From contig CM038926.1 in assembly GCA_021904315.1 (NCBI GenBank), positions 374,501 through 438,500 on the forward strand: a DNA stretch of 64,000 bases, read 5' to 3'. The notes beneath the pieces were generated by a model. That model was not told the DNA's origin. It worked only from the letters and a program-made list of their open reading frames with translations, and ran no database searches. Source of the stretch: Sphagnum magellanicum. Taxonomy: Eukaryota > Streptophyta > Sphagnopsida > Sphagnales > Sphagnaceae. The translations under genes were made by a program, and so were the position numbers. Each line of letters begins with the position of its first letter. Position 1 is the stretch's first letter. Below, piece after piece: positions 1 through 11,514 of the stretch.

Positions 1-325
1 ACATTCTATTACAATGAGTTTCAATTGAAATAATCCAATATTCAAACTAAAATTTTACAAAGATTTCTTACACATTGTGCTCTACAATGATTTCGTGCAT
101 TGTTGTTAAAAATGTCCATACTGAATATAATTGAAAGAATAAAAAATAGTGATGACAAAAATCAAATGTAAACATTTAGACTTTGTGACTTGTCATGAAA
201 ACGTGTTAACATAAGTTAAAACAAATGATTTCGACATCTGAATACATGAATGAAAAAAAGGAATCAATACCCTAAAACAATATTTGTAGACAATACCCAC
301 TTTGTTTAGGGTCATAGGATCCAAT
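1..325. other. AT-rich flank, no gene seen
   Basis: AT-rich sequence leading to the first solo LTR. I see no conserved reading frame. The last five bases, CCAAT, are the left target duplication of the LTR that follows. Confidence 0.5.
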
Positions 326-1279
326 TGTCGCAACCTTAGCTTTGGGCTTACAACCAAGGCAAAGGGGTTACAAGTTTGCGAGCCAAAAAGAAGCCTAAGA
401 GTCAAAGCAAAGAGGTCGCAAGGGTGCGGGCCAAGAAGAAGCTCGGGAGTCACATCACATACTCCCGGGAGTGTAAGAAAGTGTGAGGGAATATGAAGGA
501 GTGAACTTTCACACTCCCAAGGCAACTTCCACTCTGGGAGATGGAGTCCCGATGGACTCCCGAAACTTCAAAGAACGATTTCAAGAGTCAAAATTCAATG
601 GCCTATGATGTTCATTATATCATTGGAAATCTTTTGGAACATAAATGTCTAAAATGGGCTTGCATTCCTCATTTGAACATCTGAAACACAAGTTATGTCT
701 AAAAGAAAGGCCGGGAATCAAATTACCAATTTGACTCCCAACCAGAAAAATCAAGAATTGACCCGATTTACTTGGCTGCAAAGGGCATGCAACATACTGT
801 TGGAAAGCTCTTGACAAGAGCTACAACTTTGATTAACAACGCATCTCGATCCGAGGTGTTCTCGCAAAGTTATGGGGCTCCAAAATCGTGGGAGTCCCAA
901 TCGGCACAATTTCAAGACTCCCACTCAGGAGCCATTTGGATGTGAGCTTCGTGGCCAGCCACAAAGTATACTATAAGAGGGAAGGTGGTGGCTTCCCCCA
1001 AGTCTGGGCCGTGGTGAGTTTAGTGTGTCCGTGTTGCCCGTGGTTCATCGTAGCACCAAAGGTGCTCCAATTATGCACTAACCACTTTGTGTGGGTTGTG
1101 TGCAGGCCCGTGTGAGTGAGTGAAGCTTGTCAACTCTTCCTAGTCCCATCTTGGAGCTCCAACACGCCCCTTTACCCCTCAAAGTGTTGTGAGCTAGGGA
1201 GTGTGCCTTAACTCTCCCCTCTTTCGTTGTTTTCTACTTGGGCTCACATTAGAGTCCTTCAAGGAGTTAGAGTGTGTCA
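326..1279 (+). mobile_element. Solo LTR, long subfamily (copy A)
   Basis: A 954-bp unit beginning TGTCGCAACC and ending GTGTGTCA, so it has the TG...CA ends of an LTR. It is flanked by CCAAT (321-325) and CCAAC (1280-1284), a 5-bp target duplication with one difference. The same unit recurs ten more times in the window in both orientations, always without gag-pol sequence attached, which is why I call it a solo LTR formed by recombination between the two LTRs of one element. Internally it carries runs of GGGAGTC-type motifs, a GTATACTATAAG core and an imperfect palindrome near 710-750. ORFs inside it (302-496, 888-1115) are not supported as genes. The parental element class is unknown because no internal region is attached. 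Confidence 0.85.
966..979 (+). promoter_or_regulatory. Candidate LTR TATA box
   Basis: The sequence AGTATACTATAAGAG lies about two thirds into the LTR. The equivalent position in other copies reads ACTATATGGGG or ACTATAAGGGG, so an A/T-rich core followed by G's is kept across copies. It is the best candidate for the U3 core promoter; the transcription start is not visible from sequence. Confidence 0.35.
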
Positions 1280-2141
1280 CCAACTAACTTAACACAATAA
1301 TTTGCTCTTGTTGCAATTCATGTTTCATGTCTCCTTGTAAAATTCAAGATCAAAGCAGGGTGTACAACATGATCTTTGAAATGAAAAAAGAACCTTCTTT
1401 ATGTTACTTGAAGAGGTCGATTGAAATCTACAATGCTATGAATAAATTCAATTTTCCAAGAAACATACCTCTTTGTATTCCAATATCTTGGTTGTTGAAT
1501 TAAAATCCAAGCCCTGGAATCTTTCCTAGATGACACAAAATTTAATGTTTAAGCTTGTCCGACTTGTGTCACAAATATAAGTGAATTTAAATATAAAAGA
1601 TTATTTACTTCCTCTTCAATGTTCATGGAATGAATCTGCACCTATTTGTCTTCACTTAAATGTGCTACCTATTTACAAATCCTTTGCATTAATTATTAAT
1701 AATCATTCTTAAAAGATAATAATTCAACAATAGTCCTCTGTTCTCCTCAAGCTTTCATTTCATTACGCAATTATTGGTTTCTTTAAATCCATCTTTAGTC
1801 AAAAATTTGATACCATATCTCGGATTTCACATTTATAACATTGAAATAAAATTATATATTGAGACTACAAACTTAAGGTTAATAGTTTGATTCTTTCTCA
1901 CCTCTTTCTCCAAATGCTCATTTGTAAGTGTCATCGGAACTTATTGAACATAAGTTAACTTGGTTAGAAAACAAGACATAGAAAGTCAAAGAAGAGTTTT
2001 ATTTGAGAAAATGAAATCTCCCGCTTCTTTGTGCAAGTACTGTGGACTTTAATCGAAGCTACCAAATAACAAATAAAAATTATGTAATTGCGAAGTCATT
2101 TTTGGGAGGAACTTCGGCCATCATTAGGAGGTTTTTTAAAC
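1280..2141. other. Spacer between two inverted solo LTRs
   Basis: AT-rich spacer of 862 bp separating copy A (plus) from copy B (minus). No protein family was recognised in any frame. It would form the loop if the two flanking LTRs were transcribed together. Confidence 0.5.
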
Positions 2142-3112
2142 TGACGCACTCCCAACTCCTTGAAGGATTCAAATGTGAACCCAAGTAGAAAACAACGGAA
2201 GAGGGAGGAGTCGGGCCACGCTCCTTAACTCACAACACGTTGAGGGGTAAAGGGGCGTGTTAGAGCTCCGGGATGGGACTAGGAAGAGTTGACAAGCTTC
2301 ACTCACTCACGTGGGCCTACACCTAACCCACACAAAGTGGTTAGTGCATAATTGGAACACCTTTGGTGCTACGATGAACCACGGGCAACACGGACACACT
2401 AAACTCACCACGGCCCGGACTTGGGGGAAGCCACCACCTTCCCCCTTATGGTATACTCTGTGGCTGGCCACAAAGCCTACATCCAAATGGCTTTTCTCTC
2501 CCAGGACTCTCGAGTGGGAATCCCGAAATCGTGCCAATTGGGACTCCTGCGACTTTGGAGCCCCATAACTTTGCGAAAAGACCTTGGATCGAGATGCACT
2601 TTCAATCAAAGTTGTAGCTCTTGTTGAGAGATTTTCAATGGTATGTTGCACGCCCTCTACAACCAAGTAAATCGGGTCGCTTCCTGATTTTTTCTGGTCA
2701 AGAGTCGAACCGGCAGTTTGACTCCCGGCCCTTCTTTTGGGCATATCTTGTGTTTTAGATGTTCAAATGAGCAATGCGAGCCCATTTTAGACATCTACAT
2801 TCCAAGAGCTTTTCATGATATAATGAATGCCACAAGCCATTAAGTTTTGACCCCTGAAATTGCTCTTTAAAGTTTTGGGAGTCCACTGAGACTCCATCTC
2901 CCAAAGTGGGAGTTGCCTTGGGAGTGTGAGGGTTCATTCCCTCATACTCCCTCACACTTTCTTACACTCCCGGGAGTATGTGATGTGACTCCTGAGCTTC
3001 TTCTTGGCCCGCACCCTTGTGACCTCTTTGCCTTGACTCCCGGGCTTCTTTTGGGCTCGCAACTTTGTAACCTCTATGCCTTGGTTATGAGCCCAAAGCT
3101 AGGATTGTGACA
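2142..3112 (-). mobile_element. Solo LTR, long subfamily (copy B)
   Basis: A 971-bp minus-strand copy: in plus coordinates it starts TGACGCACTCCC and ends GGATTGTGACA. The flanks TAAAC (2137-2141) and TAAAC (3113-3117) are an exact 5-bp target duplication. It is an inverted partner of copy A and carries the longest shadow frame of the family (2307-2744, minus, 145 codons). That frame is rejected as a gene because it follows LTR consensus sequence and is broken in other copies. Confidence 0.9.
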
Positions 3113-3162
3113 TAAACCCTGATTCAGGAAGGTCTTGGTAATTACCAAGATTTCTTATCAAG

Positions 3163-3250
3163 CTTGACCTAGGAACCACCTCGACCATCCCTAGGAGCTC
3201 CTCACAAACTTGACCTGGGAATCACCCCAGTCATCGTTAGGAATTTCATG
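3163..3250. repeat. Two 46-bp direct repeat units
   Basis: CTTGACCTAGGAACCACC at 3163 and CTTGACCTGGGAATCACC at 3209 start two imperfect units offset by 46 bp. A related stretch (GGGAGGAACTTCGGCC, near 2105) lies on the other side of copy B. Confidence 0.5.
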
Positions 3251-4742
3251 TGGGTGGCATCACCCCGAACAACATTGTAAAAAATTTCTTGAACAAATTT
3301 AGTTGCAACTTAAGTGCCATTACTAGGTTGCAAGGCACCTTGAATGAGCGCATTAGCACCATCATTAAGCGGCCACCCCAAAATGAGCCCATGGCTACAA
3401 CACCACCATCGAATGGCTACCCGAAGAGGCCATCTTCAAGATAAGCCACCGACTACAACATCATTGCCACAATGAGTTCATCAATACGGAGCCCCATGAG
3501 GAGATTTCTTGAGAGCTAATATCTTAAGACCACTCCTCCATTCTTATGGGGATTCTTTCAATTTGTTGGGTGCTATCGCTCATTGGAGCACCTTTGAATA
3601 ATTTTTCCTGACTACCTTCAACATTGATGGTGGCCATGGTAAGAGATTCTTGAAGGTTTTTGCCTTGGCGCATTTAATGCATAATGTAACCCGACTTATA
3701 CTTTCTCAACACAAGAAGCAAAGGAAACAATTCAACACAAAAAACAAAGCAACAAATTCAAGGAGGAGATTGAAAATTACCTTTTGGCTCATCATTGTTT
3801 GTGTTGGAGAAGCTTAAACTTGAAAATGAAGAACACATGGATTTTATACACATGAAACCCTAAAAGAAATTGTTTCCAAAAAGTGAACGCTAAATACTTG
3901 AATCTTTGCTTGCTGATGAACAACCAAAAATCTTCATTACCCTCCTCCTCTATTTCTTCTTGGTGCTAAACCATGAGGTTTCTCCTCCTTGCTTACGCCA
4001 TTTCTCTACTTCTTTTGCGTTGTTTGGAGTTGGTCCACAATTTTGTCTTCTTTTCTTTGTTCTTAGCTTGAGTGTTATGTCTTATTGTTCTCACATTTTT
4101 GTAATCTATATTTGGTTATGAATCAAGAACACTCATACTAATTTTAATTTTAATTGCCTCAATGTGTTTAATATTACTATTATTGTTATAAATCAAATTC
4201 ATATAGATAGTACTTCCCTCCACAATTATATTATTATTATCAACTATCCTATAATTTTTAGATTCCAAGAAAATGTGCAATAAATATATGGAAGATCTAA
4301 AAATTATTTTGTAAAGAGTTTGTCAAGCAATAAATTTACCAGTGGTTGCAACTTTTCCTCATCCCACAAAATATTATCTATATATTATTTATTATCCATT
4401 TTTTTGTAGTTAACCTATCATGTTTAAATATTCAAAAATTATGAAATTTTAGGCATGGGAAAGAAGGAAGTGTGTGTGATTTCATAATGGTTGGTGATCA
4501 TGTGGTTATGGCAGAGACTTGAACTCCAAACAAGGAATCCAAAAAAAACCCAAGTTGGTAGTGTTAATTTTTTTGGAAGAATTTTGCCTTCAAGTGAAAA
4601 TATAAATTGAAAACTCAAAAAAAAAGTTATTTTCAAAGTTTTCAAATGCCAAAGTGGGAAATAATTCATACATAATCATAGATTTTTCAATGTTTATTTT
4701 TTATAACCTAAATCCCATGATTTTTTTAACATTGAATATATT
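3251..4742. other. No recognisable gene
   Basis: Short ORFs at 3250-3444 (Pro/Asn-rich, 64 codons) and 3906-4121 (hydrophobic, 71 codons) have no family signature that I recognise. The second half is strongly AT-rich. The last five bases, ATATT, are the left target site of copy C. Confidence 0.4.
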
Positions 4743-4977
4743 TGTCGCAACCCCACTTTGGGCAAAGTGGGGGAATGCAACTCCCACTCCCAAAAGTGGG
4801 AGACTTGGAGTCCTCCGAGACTCCCAAAAACTCAGAAGACGATTTGAGGGTTCAAATCTCCTCACATTGGTGCGATATTTATGTCATTGGAAAGGTCTTG
4901 AAGTGTAAATGTCCAAAATGGCCTCGCATGAGCCATTTGGACATCTGCAGCCCAAGTTATGGGCAAAAGAAGGGCCA

Positions 4978-5002
4978 GGAGTCAAACTGGCAGTTTGACT
5001 CC
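4978..5002. repeat. Perfect palindrome in the LTR
   Basis: Two 12-base arms, GGAGTCAAACTG and CAGTTTGACTCC, flank a single G. The same position is palindromic or nearly so in copies A, E, H and I. It could be an RNA stem, a protein-binding site, or a by-product of LTR evolution. Confidence 0.6.
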
Positions 5003-5247
5003 CAACCACTAAAAGTCGGGAATCGACCTCTTCCCGATGTCCGATTCTAGAGTGCGACATGGAATTGAAATTTTTTTGAGGAGAGCTACAACTTTGGTTT
5101 AGACCTCGTTTTGATCTGACTCTGCAGTCGGGAGTTATGAGCTGCCAAAGTCCCGGGATTCCAACCCAGGATAGTTTCGGGACTCCAACTTGGGAGTCTT
5201 GGGAAAAAGTGCCATTTGGATGTAGCTTCGGCGGAGAGCTGCAGAGA

Positions 5248-5260
5248 ATACTATATGGGG
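5248..5260 (+). promoter_or_regulatory. Candidate LTR TATA box (copy C)
   Basis: AATACTATATGGGGG occupies the position equivalent to the candidate TATA box of copy A and is the same in copy E near 17735. The function is inferred only from composition and conservation. Confidence 0.3.
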
Positions 5261-5560
5261 GAAAGTGATGGTTTCCCCCGAGTTCGGGCCGTGGTGAGTC
5301 TTGTGTCAAAGTGCCCGTGGCTTGTCCCAACACCCAAGGGTGTTCCCGAATGCTAACTAACCCTCTTGTGATTGGTTTTGGATGCAGATTCAAGCTTGAT
5401 AATCTAGTCCCTCTTCCTAGTTTAATCCCGGGACTTCTAGCACACCCCTCTACCCCCTTTTAGTGCTGGAAGTCGGGAGCGGGCCCCAAGTCCCAACTTT
5501 TTGCAACCCTACATAGTTGGACCCTCAAGTGGGTTCAACAAGGGACTTGGGAATGCGTCA

Positions 5561-5879
5561 ATATCAATTAGATATTTTTGAATAAAATCATCTATATTTT
5601 TTATGTCCTATTTGGTTTAATTAGATAATTCATGGTTAATCATGCCCTAAAAATTAAGTGTCGCATCAATATAATAGTTCATACTTCCTACCATCTGATG
5701 GGAGTGTGGTTGTATCATTAAAGGGGTTGAGTGGAGTTGTCCACTTGATGTGATTTGATACACCACAAGTATATGTTGGTTTATTTTGCTACTGGTTAAG
5801 GATATGGTGGCTCCACCCACAATGGTGTAGAGGTCCTTAAGTGCCTCTATGGGGATGGCATTTAACAAATTGAACGTTG
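5561..5879. other. Flank of the SWIM relic, no clear gene
   Basis: It holds the right target site of copy C and about 300 bp of AT-rich sequence. The minus-strand ORF at 5647-5868 has no recognisable family and may be antisense to the upstream part of the relic that follows. Confidence 0.35.
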
Positions 5880-6770
5880 TTCCCCAAAGTCAAGCAGCCA
5901 TTGTTCAGCGTTGCAAAAAAACATTAAACATTATTATAAAGCCAAAATCATTTATAAACAAATAGATCATGGTATTCATGCTCCTCCTATTATGTTGGTT
6001 ACTTGTTTATAGCCCAAGGTGTATCAATTGAACTACATAAGTTTTGGTTTGTCATAATGACCTTATGTGTTGTGTGGGAGGGACAAACAAGAAATATGCA
6101 CTTGATAGGCTTGCCTTGCCTTCCTTATGGCATGTGCAAGCAGGGATAAATTTCATTCAAATTGAAGTGGTTGCATTGGAGGAGGTTGGTTTTTTACTCT
6201 AAGAGAAACCAAGATGTCGCCTTGTTAATCTGGTTGGGGATGACATATTTGCACTTATGAACCACCCTTCTATGTGTGCCCCTCATAATTTCTTTGGCGA
6301 TGGTACTTTTGCCCATGTCTATAAACCATTAGATCCAAATGCTTGGCCCAAATCAAGGAATGAGAAAAAAATTCATCGTCCCAACATGTTCAAACTATCC
6401 ATTTTATAAGAAAACAAATGGGAGGTGGGACACACTCTTGAAGCCACATTGCTAATTCCCTCAAACATTCCTCCTCCAAGATATGGACGACTTTACTGCC
6501 TATTTTCAGGACTGCCAAAAAATCGTAATCAATATGAGGTAACAATTAATGATTACTCGACTTACATTCACATGGATTTTTCTTCCATGATGGATTCAGC
6601 CTTCGACAAGCAAAGGCCATGGGTGTCATGTAAGCACTTGTATTACATTTTACAATATGCCATGTATTATGGGACTAGAATACCATTCATCCATTATCCA
6701 TCTTGGAGCTAGAATGAGGTTCATATATTATTAGATTGTGCCAAAGTCATGGAGGTAAATTAGGTTGGAA
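5880..6770 (+). pseudogene. SWIM zinc-finger protein relic
   Basis: A decayed coding stretch, best preserved as a 95-codon ORF at 6425-6712. That ORF contains NQYEVTINDYSTYIHMDF, then after about 17 residues WVSCKHLYYIL. This layout matches the SWIM zinc finger (CxC...CxH) found in MULE/FAR1-type transposases and some host proteins. The CxH pair survives (C69, H71; codons 6629-6637), but the CxC pair has become Y47 and H49, so zinc binding is lost. Upstream, a frame around 6200-6420 reads as related coding sequence (FALMNHPSMCAPHNFFGDG) and is interrupted by stops. Whether it came from a transposase or a host gene cannot be decided, since no DDE catalytic core is visible. Confidence 0.45.
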
Positions 6771-7071
6771 TGTCATTAAATAGTTGTTAAATAGGATTGT
6801 TATGGGTTCTGTTTTTTGGAATTTATTTTGCTACAAAAATGAAAATATTCTTCAACATGATGTGTGTAGTGCACTATTCATTAATTTTTCAAGCATTTTC
6901 CCATTCCATCGTTATGTAGACTTCCTACCCTTGATTTATTGTGTGACTTGACTTAACTTACACAAGTTATAGTTTCACTATTTTACATTGCAATGTAGCT
7001 CCTTCAAGTTTAACCTCTGCCACCTTTTTTTGTGGATGAAGTTGGACATGAAAATTATGCGAGTCCAATAA
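6771..7071. other. No gene seen
   Basis: AT-rich sequence between the SWIM relic and a duplicated segment, with stops in all frames. Confidence 0.45.
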
Positions 7072-7392
7072 TTTCCATTCATCATAATTATTTTGGAATT
7101 ACTTTCATCCATACACTCAACCAATTAAAACTTTCATCCAAACAATTTGTCAACTTCTAATTATCATCCAAAAGTTCATTCATGTTCCATATTCATCCAA
7201 ATATTTCATCTTTTTGTAACTTTCATCCATGTAGATGTGGTTTTCATCCGACATAATTATTTTGGAACATCCATAAATTTCAACTTGTCAAAATTTTCAT
7301 CCAAATTATCCGTCAACTTGTAATTATCATCCAAAAGTTCATTGATGTTTAAATTTCATCCAAACTTTTCATCCATTTTGTGACGTCAATGT
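7072..7392. repeat. Two degenerate ~165-bp direct repeats
   Basis: Two copies of a segment rich in CATCCAAA motifs. Both contain CATAATTATTTTGGAA followed by ATTATCATCCAAAAGTTCAT, offset by about 165-170 bp. No coding potential. Confidence 0.5.
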
Positions 7393-7493
7393 GCATGTGG
7401 AAAAATATTTTCCATGTCATTCCTATGTGGCATAGGGATTTTTAAAAATAATTTCTTCATCATCAAATTATTCCAAAAATATCCATTCTTGCT

Positions 7494-7571
7494 CACAAGC
7501 TCATGCTCACGTGCTTGTTTCATAATGTTGTTATTTGGTGAACGTGTGAATAAGAGCATGAGCTTGCAAGC
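7494..7571. repeat. Small inverted repeat
   Basis: CACAAGCTCATGCTC near 7494 pairs with GAGCATGAGCTTG near 7556, giving a stem of about 13 bp with a loop of about 47 bp. No transposon ends or target duplication were found around it. Confidence 0.45.
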
Positions 7572-8805
7572 AAAAGCTAAAAAGCATATTTTAATCATAT
7601 TCCATCCATGTCAACTAGAATATTCTTTGATAGATTTTAATGACATGTCAAAATATACCTTGATAATTTAAATATATTCCACCATGTCACCAAAAACTCA
7701 TGTGTCATCATTGCCACGTGGATTTGCCACATAGACACTTGATAATAATGTATTTGTTCAATCAAACATTAATACAAAAAATTACCAAGGTGGGTGCCCC
7801 ATGTGTTGAAGCAAAAATTTTTTTTGGCACATTTATTAAAAGTCTTGCCCCTTGGTTTCAGATGTGTCCTTGTGGCAAAATATTAGATTCAATAGAAGCA
7901 TATTCTGCATTGCCATGTCATTCATGACCATTATAATGGGAAACAAGTTAAACATAGTTGTAACATGAACTTGTCAACAAAACACGTGGTCAAATATAAT
8001 AGTTATCTATATATAATACAAAAATCTTATGACAAAAGATATTTCAACCATTCTAACAACATTATTGTGAAACAACTATTCTAATAACACTAAAAATTTG
8101 ATGCAGAGTTTACTGATGTATCCTATAAAGGGTTAAATAACTAAGGGCATCACTATAGGAATGTAAAAAAAGAATGCAAGAAATTAACAACTACACTATA
8201 ATGACATTATGAGAAATCACATATGTAAACATCACACTACCATGTAACCAAAACTATAAAAAAACTCATATACAACCGTTATGCAACTATCTTTTAGGTA
8301 TTACAACTACTCTACAACTATCCCTTTAGAAATATAGTGTATTAATAAATAAATTGCCACGTCAAAAAATCAATTAATTGTTTCATAGTTGCAAGTGAGT
8401 TGAAAATGGGTTTTTTATATGATAATTTATATACATCATACATACATATGTAGTGAACCATGTTTGAATTTTTCAAGAGTTGCATTATAGTTGCATGTGG
8501 CAATTACTTTAGAACGATTATAAATGTGTCATTAAAGCAACAACTACGTTGCAACTAATGTACAATGTACATACATGCAATCATCCCATGTGTCCACACT
8601 TCCACCACCCATTATGGGATACATTTGCTACTAGTTTTCGATTATGATTCCCATTGATACAATTAATATGGCCACTAGTACATCATTATTAAAGTATTAT
8701 TATTCAACCATGTTATGACTATAATATAACTACTTATAACATAATAAGGATACATATTCATTAGTTATTTATATTTTCATCATATGTGTTTCATTTTGAG
8801 TGATT
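7572..8805. other. AT-rich, no gene; many GTTGCA words
   Basis: The hexamer GTTGCA and its complement recur, for example in AGTTGCATTATAGTTGCA near 8480. Short ORFs (7700-7927, 8815-8997) show no family signature. Confidence 0.35.
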
Positions 8806-9200
8806 TAAAATGTTATGGGATCATTACCTCAAATTTTAAAAATCATCTTTGAAGTGGAAAGAAAATTGAGTAATGAAAAAATAACAAGTAGAGAAATAAG
8901 CTTTCCAACTTATAAAACACTTTTTTTTCCCTCTTTTTTTAGACCCCTCCTACTTTCAAACCTCATAACTTTCTTATTTTTTATTCATTTAAAATAATTA
9001 AAAATGTTATAGGAGCACTACATGAAGTTCTACAAATCATTTTTGAACTCTAATAACAAAAAAACAACATACAAGGAATTTTGTTAGTGTTTGGGAATTG
9101 ACCTTTGTAACATTTAGTGATTTGTTTTTTGAGTTTTTGACCCCCTCTACTTTGAGGGGCCATAACTTTCTCAATTCTATTCCATTTTTTACAATTTTTA
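8806..9200. repeat. Old ~195-bp tandem duplication
   Basis: The stretch beginning AAAATGTTATGGGATCA near 8808 and the stretch beginning AAAAATGTTATAGGAGCA near 9001 align through their length. Both later contain ACCCC(C)TC(C)TACTTT and CATAACTTTCT. The two units are diverged by many substitutions. Confidence 0.5.
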
Positions 9201-9534
9201 GTGCACCAAATGCACCAATAGGAGGGGTTTAAGTTTTGTTCAAACACTAAAAACAATGGAGCCCTCCCCTTGGATCTGGCTTGCCTTCAATGCTTAAGTG
9301 TTATAATTACAACTCAATTTGCAACTAATGAACAACTAAAAGATTTAACCCATATGCTTTATTTTTAGATCTCATATTACAAACTATATAAAAAAAGGTT
9401 TATTCTCTTATGTTCTCCATTAAAATGCACGTGCCATTTTGGGATGAACTTTAAAAAGCTAAACCTAAAGACAAAACATAAAATATAAAATAAAATTTCA
9501 CGGTTATTCTTTGGTGCATCTAGTCTTGTGTTTT

Positions 9535-9660
9535 TCCTACCTACTTACCTACTTAAGTAAGTAAGTAAGTCCTATTTTTCTACCTACCTATGTAGGTAGG
9601 TCCTAGGTAAATATGTAGGTATGTAGGTTTTAAAACCTACCTACCTACCTACCTACCTAT
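9535..9660. repeat. Palindromic AAGT/ACCT microsatellite cluster
   Basis: Tetranucleotide arrays of both strands sit head to head: ACTTACCTACTT meets AAGTAAGTAAGT, CTACCTACCTA meets TGTAGGTAGG, and ATGTAGGTTTT meets AAAACCTACCTACC. The block is a chain of hairpins rather than a simple array. Confidence 0.75.
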
Positions 9661-11514
9661 GGTTATGTATGACCTATCAAGCTGCTATATTTTATTTTAT
9701 TTTATTTTCCAAAATACAATTAATATGTCATGTGACAATTTTTATTGTGCCACTTGTCACAATCTTGGACCATCATTAATAATCATAATGGATGATGGAG
9801 ATCAATATTTCAAAAAAAAAATTATGTCCAATTTTTTTCATAATGCCATGTGTTGAGTTTTAATAGATGGATGACAATTAATGACATTAACATGACATAA
9901 TGGGTGAAGTTATAATGGAGTTGCATAGTAGTTGAAAGTGAATTGTTTTGATTGAGTTGTAATGAGTTGCATTGTATATACGGCGAGTTGCAATTTTGCA
10001 ACTTTGGAATTCATGCAATTTTTCCGTTAACATTCATGGCATATAAATACAACGAGTTGCAAGGCCAATTGCAAAACACATTCTTTTTCATAATATGAAT
10101 ATCTATCGAGAACTTGGCAATGCCACTCTCCATATAAAATCTAATTACCATTGTCATAAAATCTAACATGTCTATGGCCATTGTTACATATATTAAAAGA
10201 TTATTGTATTCCAATGCAAACCACATTTAATTTATTCAAGAAGTGGGTATTTAATTTGTAAGTTTTCATGCACACACTATTAGTAACAACTTGTTCTTTT
10301 GTTGTGCTATGAGTTTTCTATACAAATTTTTCATTCTAAATTGTTTTGCTCCATTTTGAAAAAGACAAAAAAAATGGCTAGTCGAACTCTTCAAGACTTA
10401 AACTTATACCCTATTGTTGGGAAGAAAGAAATGAAATCCACCAATGCAAAATACCAAATACTAGTTGGACATTGGACAACAAGGAACCATTTGCAAGATT
10501 ACAAAATCTATGCGACAGTGATTTGTATGTTTGACAAGGACTTTCTCAATAGCTTACTATAAACAATCCCTGGCTAGCACACCTAATAAATCAAAATTAC
10601 AAAAGTTGACTTTTAAAGCAATCTGATATTTATTGGGATTTGTGTTTTTAAATAAATATTCGCTCAAGATCACAATTAATTAAAAATGGCCAAAGAAACA
10701 AAATAAGATAGAGGAAGATGAGTAAGAATCACCAACATTTGTTTATTACAAGGAGACAGACACAATGTTGCCATTGGTGAAAGTTGGCCTTCAGACTCCA
10801 ACTAAAATGCAAAAATCTTGTAGTGACGATGACGCAAGAATGTCGAAAGTGTGGTAGAATCATCTAAGGAAGTGGATGATGAACTAGATTTGAGCATTGA
10901 AGGCTCCCCACAATACTACCATATACGAAGCCATTGACATCAATGACATCTTAGAACCATGGGAAATTAACAGAGAATTATAAAAATGTCATTTGCAAGA
11001 CCATAAAATGAACTAACATTATTGGAGTGGAAGAGTTGAACTGGTGCAAAATGGGTGTTTGTTTATGTGTGTTTGGTTCTTTTATCACGGTCGCTTGAGG
11101 AGTATTGCATTATAAGATCTTTGATCAATTAGATCATTGAATTTTCTTTCAAAATTGACAAATGAAAGTTTTGATTTGCTTGAACAACGACAACTAAATG
11201 AGAACCATAGGAATATCATTTGCAAGACCATCAAACGAACTAACAAATCCAACTAGAAGTTGAATTATTTTTTGCCCATTACAATCTTGGAAATTTGTAT
11301 CGAAATTGAACTAGGATTTCTATTCACAATATAAAAAATACTTTAGATATAATAGTTGACACTTGATTTCACATAAATATGTTGAACACAAAAGCAATGT
11401 AGGATATAAAAGGACAAATGAAATATTTATGGCCATTTAAAAACAAGACAAATTGGGATTTGGTTTCAAATATACTTAAAATTATATTCATAATTGGAAA
11501 ACACACTCCACACA
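9661..11514. other. AT-rich, no recognisable gene
   Basis: The ORF at 10299-10562 (87 codons, plus) is open but matches no family I know. A short direct repeat, ATTTGCAAGACCAT followed by AACTAAC, occurs near 10990 and near 11218. Everything else is AT-rich with stops. Confidence 0.35.

Larger units (their letters stand above)
4743..5560 (+). mobile_element. Solo LTR, short subfamily (copy C)
   Basis: An 818-bp unit from TGTCGCAACCCC to GGGAATGCGTCA, flanked by ATATT (4738-4742) and ATATC (5561-5565), which match at four of five bases. It is about 140 bp shorter than copies A and B and shares most of its sequence with copies E, F and I, which defines the short subfamily. Near its start is a perfect palindrome (4751-4772, ten-base arms CCCCACTTTG). 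In the middle is the family palindrome (4978-5002). The ORFs at 4742-5050 and 4884-5393 are shadows. Confidence 0.85.

Noticed and set aside
326..1279. The repeated unit as a SINE or TIR transposon
   Set aside because: It has TG...CA ends with only two-base symmetry, a 5-bp duplication, and no A-tail or tRNA-like promoter.
2307..2744. 145-codon minus ORF as a gene
   Set aside because: It lies wholly inside solo LTR copy B; equivalent positions in other copies are frameshifted or stopped.
4884..5393. 169-codon minus ORF as a gene
   Set aside because: It is inside LTR copy C and follows GC-richer LTR sequence; not conserved as a frame in copies E, F or I.
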